A stretch of DNA of 62,755 nucleotides, taken from assembly GCA_964639885.1 (NCBI GenBank), contig CAZXEH010000009.1, forward strand, positions 1 to 62,755, written 5' to 3'. The position numbers were made by a program, and so were the translations under genes. Source of the DNA: JAGNLA01 sp964639885. Its GTDB lineage: Bacteria; Caldisericota; Caldisericia; JAAYUI01. This document shows positions 1 through 7,946 of this stretch, in pieces. The notes beneath the pieces are model-generated. The model was not told where the DNA came from, searched no databases, and saw nothing but the letters and a program-made list of their open reading frames with translations. The number at the start of each line of letters is the position of its first letter. Position 1 is the stretch's first letter.

Positions 1-1165
1 GGTCATAAATCGATCCAAATGTCCAGGCAGCCGACTCGTTGATGATCAGAAGACCTCGCCTGTCAGCCTCTTCAAGGAAAACCTCAGGGTAGGGGTTGGC
101 ATGAAGCCTGAGGCAATTTGCGTTCAAAGCCTTCGCGTTTTCGACAACCGATCTGGCATAGTCAGCCGGAAGCGGTTGCCTTGCCTGAGCCTGGTAATGC
201 TTTGAAACTGACCTGAGCACTATCTTCTTGCCGTTAAGGTACAGGTGACCCATTTGCGTGACAAATTCCCTGAAACCGAAAATAACCGATTTTCTGTGAA
301 TCTCTTTGCCGTTTTTCGAAAGCGTGGCCACACACCTGTAAAGGTTCGGGTTTTCCGGAGACCACAGCTTCGGGGTCTGCCAGCTGATCTCAAACTCAGC
401 CTTTCCACCGTCTTTGGTGATGTCGGTTGTGACTGACGGAAACGCCTGCACGGCTGTGCCGTCAAGCTCCTCTACCCACGCATTCACTTCACAGCCGTTC
501 TGCCTTTCGGTGTGCGGAGCCAGAAGATCGATCCTGAGAGCCATCTTTTTGGCTTCCACAGATGTCTTTGTCCACATCCTGTCGATGAATGAATCCGGCA
601 GCTTGATGATTTCTGCGGGAAGGATAAGCCCTGAAAGCTGTCCGGTTGATCCAATCGGGTACAGGATTGAATTTTCCTTGTACTGGTCGCGTCCGTTGAA
701 CTCCGTGTACGCACCGGGCTTGAAGGCTGCCGAAAGGTCGGTTGCCCCAAGCACAACATCGTTTTTACCCGATTTTGCAAGTCCAGTGAGGTCAAATTCA
801 AACGGGAGATAGCCACCGATATGCATTCCGGCAGATTTTCCGTTTATCCACAGCCTTGCCCTGAAGTTTACGGCTCCGAATCTGATTTTTACAACACCTT
901 TTCCATCCCAGTCAAAAGAACCTTTGTAGTAGGCTGATCTGGATTGTGCGTTTGAAATCCATGCTCCAGGATGAACAAAATCAATCCAGTCCGACGTTGG
1001 TAGCTTTGAAAGATCAGTGTCAGCGTCTGACACCTTCACCCACTGCGTGAAAACCGGGTCCTTCTCGGTTTTTCCAAGCGGTGGATCCTTCACCGGTTGA
1101 TCGATGATTATGAATCCGGAAAAAGCTATGACGGCAGCGATGGTTGCCAAGAGGCTTCTGTTCAT
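1..1165 (-). CDS. Glycoside hydrolase family 2 (beta-galactosidase/glucuronidase-like), 3' end outside window
   Basis: The frame is open from an ATG at 1165 (GGAGATGGAGAC just upstream) to the window edge, giving 388 codons of a longer protein. It begins with a hydrophobic signal or anchor segment (SLLATIAAVIAFSGFIII). Next comes a GH2 sugar-binding jelly roll (RLWINGKSAG, GYLPFEFDLTG), then the immunoglobulin-like GH2 domain with the family signature LWSPENPNLYRCVATL. The start of the TIM barrel follows (NCLRLHANPYPE, DRRGLLIINESAAW), which matches the usual GH2 pattern 'R.sHyP..p...dlcDe.GllvidE'. The catalytic acid and nucleophile lie beyond the window, so activity cannot be judged. Known for the family: exo-hydrolysis of beta-linked galactosides, glucuronides or mannosides. 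Inferred location: exported or membrane anchored. The substrate is unknown. Confidence 0.85.
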   Translation of the reverse strand, partial: MNRSLLATIAAVIAFSGFIIIDQPVKDPPLGKTEKDPVFTQWVKVSDADTDLSKLPTSDWIDFVHPGAWISNAQSRSAYYKGSFDWDGKGVVKIRFGAVNFRARLWINGKSAGMHIGGYLPFEFDLTGLAKSGKNDVVLGATDLSAAFKPGAYTEFNGRDQYKENSILYPIGSTGQLSGLILPAEIIKLPDSFIDRMWTKTSVEAKKMALRIDLLAPHTERQNGCEVNAWVEELDGTAVQAFPSVTTDITKDGGKAEFEISWQTPKLWSPENPNLYRCVATLSKNGKEIHRKSVIFGFREFVTQMGHLYLNGKKIVLRSVSKHYQAQARQPLPADYARSVVENAKALNANCLRLHANPYPEVFLEEADRRGLLIINESAAWTFGSIYD

Positions 1166-1255
1166 GTCTCCATCTCCATTTTCTTTTTGTATTCTGATAC
1201 GCCGAAATCAGGGAGATTGTCAAGAAGGCGTAAAGATGTAGAAATCGACGAACTT

Positions 1256-2476
1256 TTAGTCGGTGGGTGGCTCCAGACCGATGCCATCGAACAGGGCTTT
1301 GACTATCCTTGGCGAGAACATCTTCCCGGATTTCTTTGCCAGCCAGCGTCTTTCCTCTGACAACTCCAGCAAATCCAGTACAGACTTGAAATGATGCTCT
1401 GACCGGTGGGCGAGGTGGTGGGCAAGCGACATTATCAACGCAGCCTCAGGAATCTGGTCGCCTTCAAGCCCTTCAGGATAGCCGGTTCCATCAAAATATT
1501 CATGGTGGCACGAGATTATTCTTGACACTTCACCAAGGGATTTCACTGGCCTGACAATTTCGGCAGACCTTTCAGGATGGAGCCTGATCTCCTCGAAAAT
1601 GTCGGCATTGAGGTTCATGGTTCCGTTTGACATATAGCTTTCATATGTATCCACCGGCAGATTTTTGAACGAGATGTCACACAGCCTTGCGGCCAGATCA
1701 AGCTGCAACAAAATTTCTTCGTTGTATCCGAGCTGTGTGCCGGTTATTCTGCAGATGGTTCTTATGTTTTCCGTCCTTTGAGCCTGCAACGGGTGGATGG
1801 CCTCAAGAACAGCGGCCAGGGCAAGCAGGTGTTTGAGATAGGTTTCCTCGAGACAGGACTTGACTTGCATAACTTTTTCAGAAGGGGTCTGCATCTCTTC
1901 GCAGTTTTTGATAAGATAGGCGAAGTTTTCGACAGTCTTTGCCAGAAGGTCGCCTATTTCAATATTCCTTTGCCTGAGCGTGCTGCTCAGGCTTTTGTTT
2001 TTCATCATTATTCCAAATTCAGTGCAGATGTTGCCCAACAAAATGTTTTCCTGATGGCTGTATGGAGCTGAGGTTCTGGAAAAAACAAAGGCGCCAAGAA
2101 CTTCATCCTCATGTTTCCACGGGATGAATATGAGATAGCGGAAGCCTGTTTCTGTCCTTACCTCCTCATTGATTGTGAAATCGTATTCGAATCTTGGCTC
2201 AACAGTCTTTTCGAGGCTTCGGAAGAGATCAAAGGCCTGCTGCTCTTCCTCATAGCTTTTGCAGCTTGAGGCAACCAGCTTTTGTGAAGAGCCACGAACA
2301 AGGGAGACCAGAAGAGCTGTCTCAGATTTTGAAGCTGCAAGCAGCCTTGAAAGAGCCTGGGAAATTCTTGTCGAGTTGAAGTGGGATGTTGAAAATTGCT
2401 CGTTCCAGTCGTAAAAAATTGACAACTGTTCATAGGTAACAGCAAGCTCTTCAAGAATCTGGTCGACTTCACTCAC
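1256..2476 (-). CDS. GAF + degenerate HD-GYP domain signalling protein
   Basis: 406 aa from a GTG start, 4 bp after the receiver gene (GAGGA lies 8 nt upstream). Residues about 20-165 look like a GAF-type sensor (GAFVFSRTSAPYSHQENILL is typical). Residues about 210-400 are HD-GYP-like: H300, HHE at 324-326 and DGTGYP at 329-334 are intact. The first metal motif, normally HD, reads CD (C266-D267), and the later 'aDvfDAlts' region reads LAHHLAHRS, so two expected ligands are missing. HD-GYP proteins normally hydrolyse cyclic di-GMP; this one may only bind it or be inactive. The gene order receiver then HD-GYP suggests a split version of a one-piece RpfG-like response regulator. Confidence 0.8.
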   Translation of the reverse strand: MSEVDQILEELAVTYEQLSIFYDWNEQFSTSHFNSTRISQALSRLLAASKSETALLVSLVRGSSQKLVASSCKSYEEEQQAFDLFRSLEKTVEPRFEYDFTINEEVRTETGFRYLIFIPWKHEDEVLGAFVFSRTSAPYSHQENILLGNICTEFGIMMKNKSLSSTLRQRNIEIGDLLAKTVENFAYLIKNCEEMQTPSEKVMQVKSCLEETYLKHLLALAAVLEAIHPLQAQRTENIRTICRITGTQLGYNEEILLQLDLAARLCDISFKNLPVDTYESYMSNGTMNLNADIFEEIRLHPERSAEIVRPVKSLGEVSRIISCHHEYFDGTGYPEGLEGDQIPEAALIMSLAHHLAHRSEHHFKSVLDLLELSEERRWLAKKSGKMFSPRIVKALFDGIGLEPPTD

Positions 2477-2480
2477 TGGA

Positions 2481-2849
2481 TCATCCTCGATTTGTGTGTT
2501 CCCTTACTGTTGCAACCAGGCTTGTCGGTGAGAACGGTTTTGTGATGTATTCGGTCGCTCCGCATCTTATCGCCCGTTCCTTGTCCTCGCGCTGGCCCCT
2601 GCATGTCAGGACTACAATGGGCAGGTTGTCTATCCCCATCTCCTGTCTGATGCTCAGGAGCACGTCAAAGCCGGAGATTGTTGGAAGCATGAGATCGAGC
2701 ACCACAAGATCGGGCATATTCTCCCTTATGGCTTCAAGGGCAGAGTTGCCGTCCCCGGCCAGTCTCACCTGAAAACCATTCGACTCCAGTACAAATTTTA
2801 TCAGCTTTGCAATCGCCACCTCATCGTCGACAACAAGGATGTCGCTCAA
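2481..2849 (-). CDS. Stand-alone response regulator receiver (CheY-like)
   Basis: 122 aa containing a complete receiver and no output domain. The acidic pair D8-D9, phospho-acceptor D52 (VVLDLMLP), T82 and K104 (ITKPFSP) are all present. The start is TTG, overlapping the TGA stop of the upstream membrane-protein gene by four bases (TTGA), which indicates translational coupling. The HD-GYP-like gene follows after 4 bp, so the receiver probably controls it as a separate subunit. No histidine kinase is visible in the window. Confidence 0.9.
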   Translation of the reverse strand: MSDILVVDDEVAIAKLIKFVLESNGFQVRLAGDGNSALEAIRENMPDLVVLDLMLPTISGFDVLLSIRQEMGIDNLPIVVLTCRGQREDKERAIRCGATEYITKPFSPTSLVATVREHTNRG

Positions 2850-3334
2850 TGTCTGGCCTCCACATAGTTCCAGGGTCGGTCAGCATGTCTTGACAGGGCG
2901 TACGATTCAAGCGGAACCATTTCGCCTGTCATCTCGTTGAAAAGCGGTGTCCCGCCCGGATACATCATATCAGCTGGATCGCCGAATGAGTTGAGTTTGT
3001 TTGTGGAAACCCAGGCGTCGAATGCTTCCTGTTCGCCCGGTGCAAACGATTTGAGCCATGCTGGATCAATGTCGTTCCAAGGCCTGTCCCTGTGGTTTGA
3101 TCTGATGTAGTCATATCTGTCGGCTGGTGCGCCTTCGGGATAGGTTGTGCCAGTCTTTGAACCGTATGCATCGAGCCCTGACCATACAAGCCAGGCTTCT
3201 ATCTTTGGTTTTTCCTCTTCAAGCACGGGACCGACCGTCTTTGGCCCGAAAATCAGGACTGCCACCACAATAGCCGAGATGAGCATCACCGCTGAGATCA
3301 GCACTGCAACAGGAACAGTTTTCTTCTGAGCCAT
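2846..3334 (-). CDS. Small membrane-anchored protein with two W..YP.G.P..DRPWN repeats
   Basis: 162 aa. I chose the ATG at 3334 because GGAGGA sits about 6 nt before it. One N-terminal transmembrane helix (VPVAVLISAVMLISAIVVAV) is followed by a soluble tail with two related units, each running from a tryptophan-rich helix through 'YP.G.P' to 'R..DRPWN' (RSNHRDRPWN and LSRHADRPWN). I do not recognise the family. It is the first gene of the receiver / HD-GYP operon, overlapping the receiver by 4 bp, so it may be the signal input or the target of that pair (inference). Confidence 0.7.
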   Translation of the reverse strand: MAQKKTVPVAVLISAVMLISAIVVAVLIFGPKTVGPVLEEEKPKIEAWLVWSGLDAYGSKTGTTYPEGAPADRYDYIRSNHRDRPWNDIDPAWLKSFAPGEQEAFDAWVSTNKLNSFGDPADMMYPGGTPLFNEMTGEMVPLESYALSRHADRPWNYVEARH

Positions 3335-3402
3335 TCGATCCTCCAAAGACTTGCTTCACACCTGTCAGATTAATGCTTTTAACGCCATCTGTCCAGTGGT
3401 TG

Positions 3403-6400
3403 TCAAAAACTGGGTCTGAACCCCTGCGGGAAATAGATTGCAACCTGTTTTTTGGCGTTATCCCAGGTTGTCTCGGCGAGGAAGGCTTCAGCAACAAACC
3501 TTACCGGAACGTAGGTCGAACCACCGATTATTGACGGAGCCGGCGTGCAGTCCATCTTCATCCCATCAATTGAAGCCTTTGAACTTCCCACGGTCAGAAC
3601 GACCGTTTTGTATCCCTGGGTCATGGTGATGGTCTTTTTTTGAGCATTGTATTCCACCCTGCACTTGAGCGATTCGGCAATGAACCTGAACGGCACAAGC
3701 ACCTTGTTTGTTTTTGAGTCGATGATTGCCCTGGCAGGCATTTTTGCGGCCTTGCCATTGACGATGGCTTCAGTCGATCCAACTTCCATAATGATGTAAG
3801 TGCTTGCCGGAAGAGGAGAACCCGAAACAACCGATTCGAGTCCAGGGCCATTGCCAAAAATGGGTCTGACTGAAATCCTGTAAACAGTTGTAAAAACCAG
3901 GCTTCCAAGTTTGAGGTCGGTTGCCGATGCCTCAACGGTCAGCTTTTTTGTGGCCTTCACCTGTTCAAAATAGGTTTCGGTGATAGTCACTTCATAGTTT
4001 TTAAGGCTTGAAACATTGTATTTAGGTGGACTCCACGAGAGTTCCAACCCTTCAACCACCGGCTTGATTGAGAGGTCATCAATGGACTTGTCACCTGCAG
4101 AGGAAGGAACGATTTCAACCCTGATAGGCACAATAACCCTTATCTCGCCAGTGTCGATTGAAACCGACTGCTCCCACTTTCCAATTGGCAGATTGGAAGT
4201 AATGCAGACATTTACACGTTTCGATTGGCCTTCTTCGATGTGAAGGGAATCAGTTGTTGCAGAGAGGCTGGGGTGTGATGTTGCAATTCTAAAATCAACC
4301 GAGCCAGGGCCAAGGTTTTTGACCGTGAAACCATCGCAAAGGTTTTTTGTTGTCAACTTCTGCCCCAGGTCAATGAGTGTTTTGTCAATCTGAATCTTGG
4401 CTACCGGTCTGTCTGTCTTTACCAGAACCCCTGAAATCTCTGACATGTCCGAGACGGCACCTTCCTCACAGATTGACCTGATCCTGTACTGGTAGTATTT
4501 CCCAAGCTCTGTCTTTTCGTCGATGTACTCGTTTTCAAAAACCGGAATGTTTGTGATGCGTTCAAACGTATCGCCGTCACCACGCCTGTAGACATAGAAT
4601 CCAAGAGGATTTTTAAGTGACGATGTCCATTTGAGTTTGGCCGAACCGTTGTAGCTTGAAGCCTCAAGCTTGAGCTTGTCGGAACAGTCGATGTCCGTTG
4701 TTGTGTTGCAGGTCAAAAACCAGAGTGTATATGACTCTGTTCCCTTTTCAGCCTGTGAAATAACGTGGAACCTGATGGCCTTTGGATTTGAAAGCAGCTT
4801 TAGAGGAACAGGGAAGGCAAGTCTTCCGTCGTTGTACCTTATGCCGAGGAAATCGCCAATCTTCTTTTTGGAAAGGTCGGGCATGCACTGCCAGACGGCG
4901 CCCATAGTCGATGAAAGCTCGATTGTGTTGTCAATTCCCGGAGGATTGACAGGCGATTTCAGCCAACCAGTTGCAAGGTTCATGTCCTGGTCGACCCAGA
5001 CAATCAGACTGCCCTTTTCAAGGTTTTTAACCGACAGTCTCATGTAGAGATAAGCTGTGTCCATGACGCATTCAACCTTTGTGACTTCAACAGGAAATCC
5101 TCTCGGGTTCTCAATGTACGGAACCTCGTACTGGAGGTACATGAGCTTGCCCGGAAGTTCTATCCTTGGTGTTGAATCCCAGTCGGCTTCGATGGCTTTG
5201 AAGCCACCGCAGGCAAACTTCGCCTTTATCTTTGTGAAGTCACCGATCCTCGATTTCTTTATCGCCATCTCACAGACACCCTTGTCAAAATCAAGCGTGC
5301 CGATGTTCAGGGATGGCTGGTTGTAACCCATGCCTTTCGAGGCCTGGTAGAATTTGGATTTGACGGAACCTGATTCGGTGATGACTTCAAGGATATAGTC
5401 ACTGTAGTTGTCTTCAAACTTCACGCCTTCAAAACCAACGTTGGGCTTGCCGTCAGTATCAAGCATGGCCCAGATTTTCAGATCGCAGTTCCCCATGCCC
5501 TTGAGGCTGTTTTCAAACCTGATTGTGAATTTGAGGTTCTCGTCATCCTCAAGCGATTCAATTCTAGTTATAAACAGATGCCTTCCTACTTGCGGAAGCT
5601 TAGACCAGATGACTGCATCAGGGTTTTTCGGGGCATCGTTTGAGTATCTTGAGATTGGCAGAACGATGTTGTCCCAAGCGAGGAAAGCGTGTGTCACACC
5701 GGTAGTTGGCATGGAAGGTGCGGTCACGGCATAGGTCTTGTTGCCGGTCTTTTCGACTGACCAGCCCTTGAGGGTGTCGGTTCCTTCAAGATCGTACGAG
5801 AGATGGTCGGCTGAAAGGTCTGGATCAACCGACTGGTATGTTCTGGCGACCACCTTGAAATCAAGCCTGCAAGGGTCTCCGATGGCAAGCCTCGGGATCG
5901 AGAATTTTATCTCCTTGCCGATTGCGCTTGCGTTTGCCAGTCCTCCTGTCTCAACCGTGTCGCTGGACTGCTGATCCCACCTGTCGATTACGAATTTCTG
6001 TTCGCCATAGGCGGTTGAAAATCTCGCAAAAAAGTCCTCTCCGCCCATGTTGTACGAGTTCTGTCTGGCTTTCGGCATGCCGGTTGACGGATCCAAATCC
6101 GTGTCCATTGCTATTGAAATGAATGGATCGCCTTCGATTTCATTGAGGTTTTTTACCGTCAGCATCCTGACATTGATGAACTGCGGATCATGTGAAATAT
6201 AGACTTTATCGATATCCATCGCCTTGGTGTCATCTGTTTCGGACTCCCAGACCAGTGTCTCCCGGGATGGAGCGTCTGCAAAAAACTTCGCCTCACCGAC
6301 TGGTTCTTTGGACAATGTGAATTCGGCTCTGGCTGCAGTCCCGTTTTCCGAGATCATCGCTACGGAAGGATTGCAAAACTGGACAGCCTGTGCAGGTTTT

Positions 6401-6456
6401 GTGCCGGCGACCGACAGCATGAGTACGGCAGAAAGGACAATGGTCAGATGTTTCAT
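3403..6456 (-). CDS. Secreted multidomain protein with FN3 repeats and C-terminal stalk domain
   Basis: 1017 aa starting at ATG 6456 (AGAGGTGA upstream), with a clear signal peptide ending around AGTKPAQA. The N-terminal ~590 residues contain beta-rich modules with 'DTDLDPSTG' and 'DQDMNLATGW', which resemble calcium-binding or CBM9-like sandwich loops. FN3-like domains lie near residues 595-672 (GFYVYRRGDGDTF) and 789-879 (LELSWSPPKYN), with an Ig-like module between them. The last ~125 residues form a stalk domain of two halves: VLVPFRFIAESL...VEYNAQKKTI and TYVPVRFVAEAF...TTWDNAKKQVAI. Despite its database name, this domain has no oxidase activity. I infer an envelope or surface role. No enzyme motif is seen. 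Confidence 0.8.
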   Translation of the reverse strand: MKHLTIVLSAVLMLSVAGTKPAQAVQFCNPSVAMISENGTAARAEFTLSKEPVGEAKFFADAPSRETLVWESETDDTKAMDIDKVYISHDPQFINVRMLTVKNLNEIEGDPFISIAMDTDLDPSTGMPKARQNSYNMGGEDFFARFSTAYGEQKFVIDRWDQQSSDTVETGGLANASAIGKEIKFSIPRLAIGDPCRLDFKVVARTYQSVDPDLSADHLSYDLEGTDTLKGWSVEKTGNKTYAVTAPSMPTTGVTHAFLAWDNIVLPISRYSNDAPKNPDAVIWSKLPQVGRHLFITRIESLEDDENLKFTIRFENSLKGMGNCDLKIWAMLDTDGKPNVGFEGVKFEDNYSDYILEVITESGSVKSKFYQASKGMGYNQPSLNIGTLDFDKGVCEMAIKKSRIGDFTKIKAKFACGGFKAIEADWDSTPRIELPGKLMYLQYEVPYIENPRGFPVEVTKVECVMDTAYLYMRLSVKNLEKGSLIVWVDQDMNLATGWLKSPVNPPGIDNTIELSSTMGAVWQCMPDLSKKKIGDFLGIRYNDGRLAFPVPLKLLSNPKAIRFHVISQAEKGTESYTLWFLTCNTTTDIDCSDKLKLEASSYNGSAKLKWTSSLKNPLGFYVYRRGDGDTFERITNIPVFENEYIDEKTELGKYYQYRIRSICEEGAVSDMSEISGVLVKTDRPVAKIQIDKTLIDLGQKLTTKNLCDGFTVKNLGPGSVDFRIATSHPSLSATTDSLHIEEGQSKRVNVCITSNLPIGKWEQSVSIDTGEIRVIVPIRVEIVPSSAGDKSIDDLSIKPVVEGLELSWSPPKYNVSSLKNYEVTITETYFEQVKATKKLTVEASATDLKLGSLVFTTVYRISVRPIFGNGPGLESVVSGSPLPASTYIIMEVGSTEAIVNGKAAKMPARAIIDSKTNKVLVPFRFIAESLKCRVEYNAQKKTITMTQGYKTVVLTVGSSKASIDGMKMDCTPAPSIIGGSTYVPVRFVAEAFLAETTWDNAKKQVAIYFPQGFRPSF

Positions 6457-6509
6457 GTTCACCTCTTTACAAAACAAATATGTTAACAGATTCAAAGAGG
6501 TTTGAAAAC

Positions 6510-6524
6510 CCGAAATGGTTTCGG
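6510..6524 (-). terminator. Possible weak terminator of the GNAT gene
   Basis: On the minus strand CCGAAA-CCA-TTTCGG is followed by GTTTTC, 26 nt after the stop codon of the GNAT gene. The stem is only 6 bp and the T tract is short, so this is tentative. Confidence 0.35.
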
Positions 6525-6549
6525 ATGTTTTGGGAGGTGATTGTTTAGT

Positions 6550-7104
6550 TCAGCTGGCCAGGGTTCTTTGTTTGGCTCTGGCAAGCCAGGATTTTTTTAT
6601 GAGCCTCAAAACTTTTGTGCCGCCTGTCTGGGTTCCAAACGGTGTGAATCCCAGCGAGAGTGCGAGCGAGAAACTGCGGGTGTTGCCCGGTATTACGAAG
6701 GTGTCGACAAAATAGATGTCGAACTCCCGGAAGATTTCATCAAGAACCATTGCACAGGCATCCTTGCCGAAGCCCTTGCCCCACATGGCTTTTTCACCGA
6801 TGACGATGAAGAGTTCGCCTTTGTGTTCAGCCTCGTAGATGTGGCAGACGATGTCGCCGATGATGATGCCGTCAACGTCGATTGCCCACAGGTAATCCTG
6901 GCTGTCAATGCGGTTTTTCAGCCAGCGGTGGCTCTCGTTCATTGCCTGCTGATAGGTCAGGGGACGGGCGGAAAGGTCTGACGGCATGCCCATGGTTTGA
7001 AGGATTTCCGGATCGGTCATCCAATGGGCGCGCTGGACTAAATCCTGCTCTACCAGCGGTCTGAGCATAACATTTTGTCCACGAAGAACCTTTTTGACGG
7101 CCAC
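6550..7104 (-). CDS. GNAT family N-acetyltransferase (RimJ/RimL-like)
   Basis: 184 aa with a GTG start at 7104, preceded by AAAGGAGA at good spacing. The N-terminal pattern (LRGQNVMLRPLVEQDL.. W) and the acetyl-CoA-binding segment (GEKAMWGKGFGKDACAMVLDE, the Q/RxxGxG/A-type loop) identify a RimJ/RimL-like acetyltransferase, as does the 'N.rSfsLalSLGFtpfG' C-terminal pattern. The family acetylates amino groups of protein N-termini or small molecules, and the acceptor here is unknown. It is a single gene, separated from the HD-hydrolase operon by a divergent 287-bp region. Confidence 0.85.
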   Translation of the reverse strand: MAVKKVLRGQNVMLRPLVEQDLVQRAHWMTDPEILQTMGMPSDLSARPLTYQQAMNESHRWLKNRIDSQDYLWAIDVDGIIIGDIVCHIYEAEHKGELFIVIGEKAMWGKGFGKDACAMVLDEIFREFDIYFVDTFVIPGNTRSFSLALSLGFTPFGTQTGGTKVLRLIKKSWLARAKQRTLAS

Positions 7105-7244
7105 GTGCGTCTCCTTTCCTAAGCTGTAATACTCCTATCTATAAAAATAGGACGAATCAGTCATGGAGTCAACAGATTAACTTTATAAATCGGAAACATT
7201 TGGGTACATATTAAACACGAAAAATTCAATATTTCATATGAAAT

Positions 7245-7274
7245 TTGACAAATTTTGTGAAAAATTGGCATATT
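7245..7274 (+). promoter_or_regulatory. Candidate sigma-70 promoter for the HD hydrolase/ThyX operon
   Basis: A perfect TTGACA at 7245-7250 is followed 18 bp later by CATATT at 7269-7274. It lies in an AT-rich divergent region about 115 bp before the ATG at 7392. A palindrome ATTTCATATGAAAT lies just upstream (about 7230-7243) and could be an operator. The call is by eye only. Confidence 0.4.
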
Positions 7275-7391
7275 TGAATAATCGACATTTTCGGGTCATT
7301 TTCGGTAACAAAATGGCACAAACAGCCAATCCCGACTCTGGGTTGACCCGGACTCACGCAAGGGATAAAATGGGCGTTCAAGGAGTGTGTC

Positions 7392-7946
7392 ATGCCCACA
7401 AGAGAAGAGGCCTACAACCTCGTTACCTCGAAGATTTCCAACAAGAATCTCGTCAAGCACATGCTCGCTCTTGAAGCCATAATGAGAGAGCTGGCGCCGA
7501 TGTTTGACGGTGATCCCGAAATCTGGGGTCTTGCCGGCCTTGTTCACGATGTGGACTACATGGAAACTGAAAAGGATCCCAAAAACCACGCCCTCGTCGG
7601 TGCAAAACTCCTGAAGGAGCTGGGCTATCCCGACGACCTCGTAAAGGCTGTCGCCGCCCACAACCCCGAAAATGGAACAAAGATAGAAACCAGGATGGAT
7701 TTAGCCCTTCATGTCGGCGATCCCCTGACCGGTCTGATTGTTGCCTGCGCACTCATCCACCCAGCAAAAAAACTTGAGCCAATCGATGTTGATTTCGTCA
7801 TTAACCGCTTTGGCGAGAGAAGGTTTGCAGCAGGAGCAAATCGTGAACAGATACAGAGGTGTGAGGAGCTTGGCCTCTCGCTGCCTCAGCTTGTCGAGAT
7901 AAGCCTTAGGGCGATGAAGAAAATTACAAAGGAGCTGGGGCTTTAA
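7392..7946 (+). CDS. HD-domain (HDIG-type) phosphohydrolase
   Basis: 184 aa, preceded by AAGGAG at good spacing. Metal-binding motifs of the HD superfamily are visible: H23 region (VKHMLALEAIM), the HD pair in LAGLVHDVDYME, H in KNHALVGAKLL, AVAAHNPENGT, and the final D in ALHVGDPLTGLI. Small proteins of this type hydrolyse phosphate esters such as nucleotides, but the substrate is not predictable. Its stop codon is immediately followed by the start codon of the ThyX-like gene, so the two are coupled and a nucleotide-pool role is a reasonable guess. Confidence 0.85.
   Translation: MPTREEAYNLVTSKISNKNLVKHMLALEAIMRELAPMFDGDPEIWGLAGLVHDVDYMETEKDPKNHALVGAKLLKELGYPDDLVKAVAAHNPENGTKIETRMDLALHVGDPLTGLIVACALIHPAKKLEPIDVDFVINRFGERRFAAGANREQIQRCEELGLSLPQLVEISLRAMKKITKELGL

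Noticed and set aside
414..812. Open frame on the plus strand across the GH2 region
   Set aside because: It lies opposite the clearly homologous GH2 coding frame, has no ribosome-binding site and no recognisable product.
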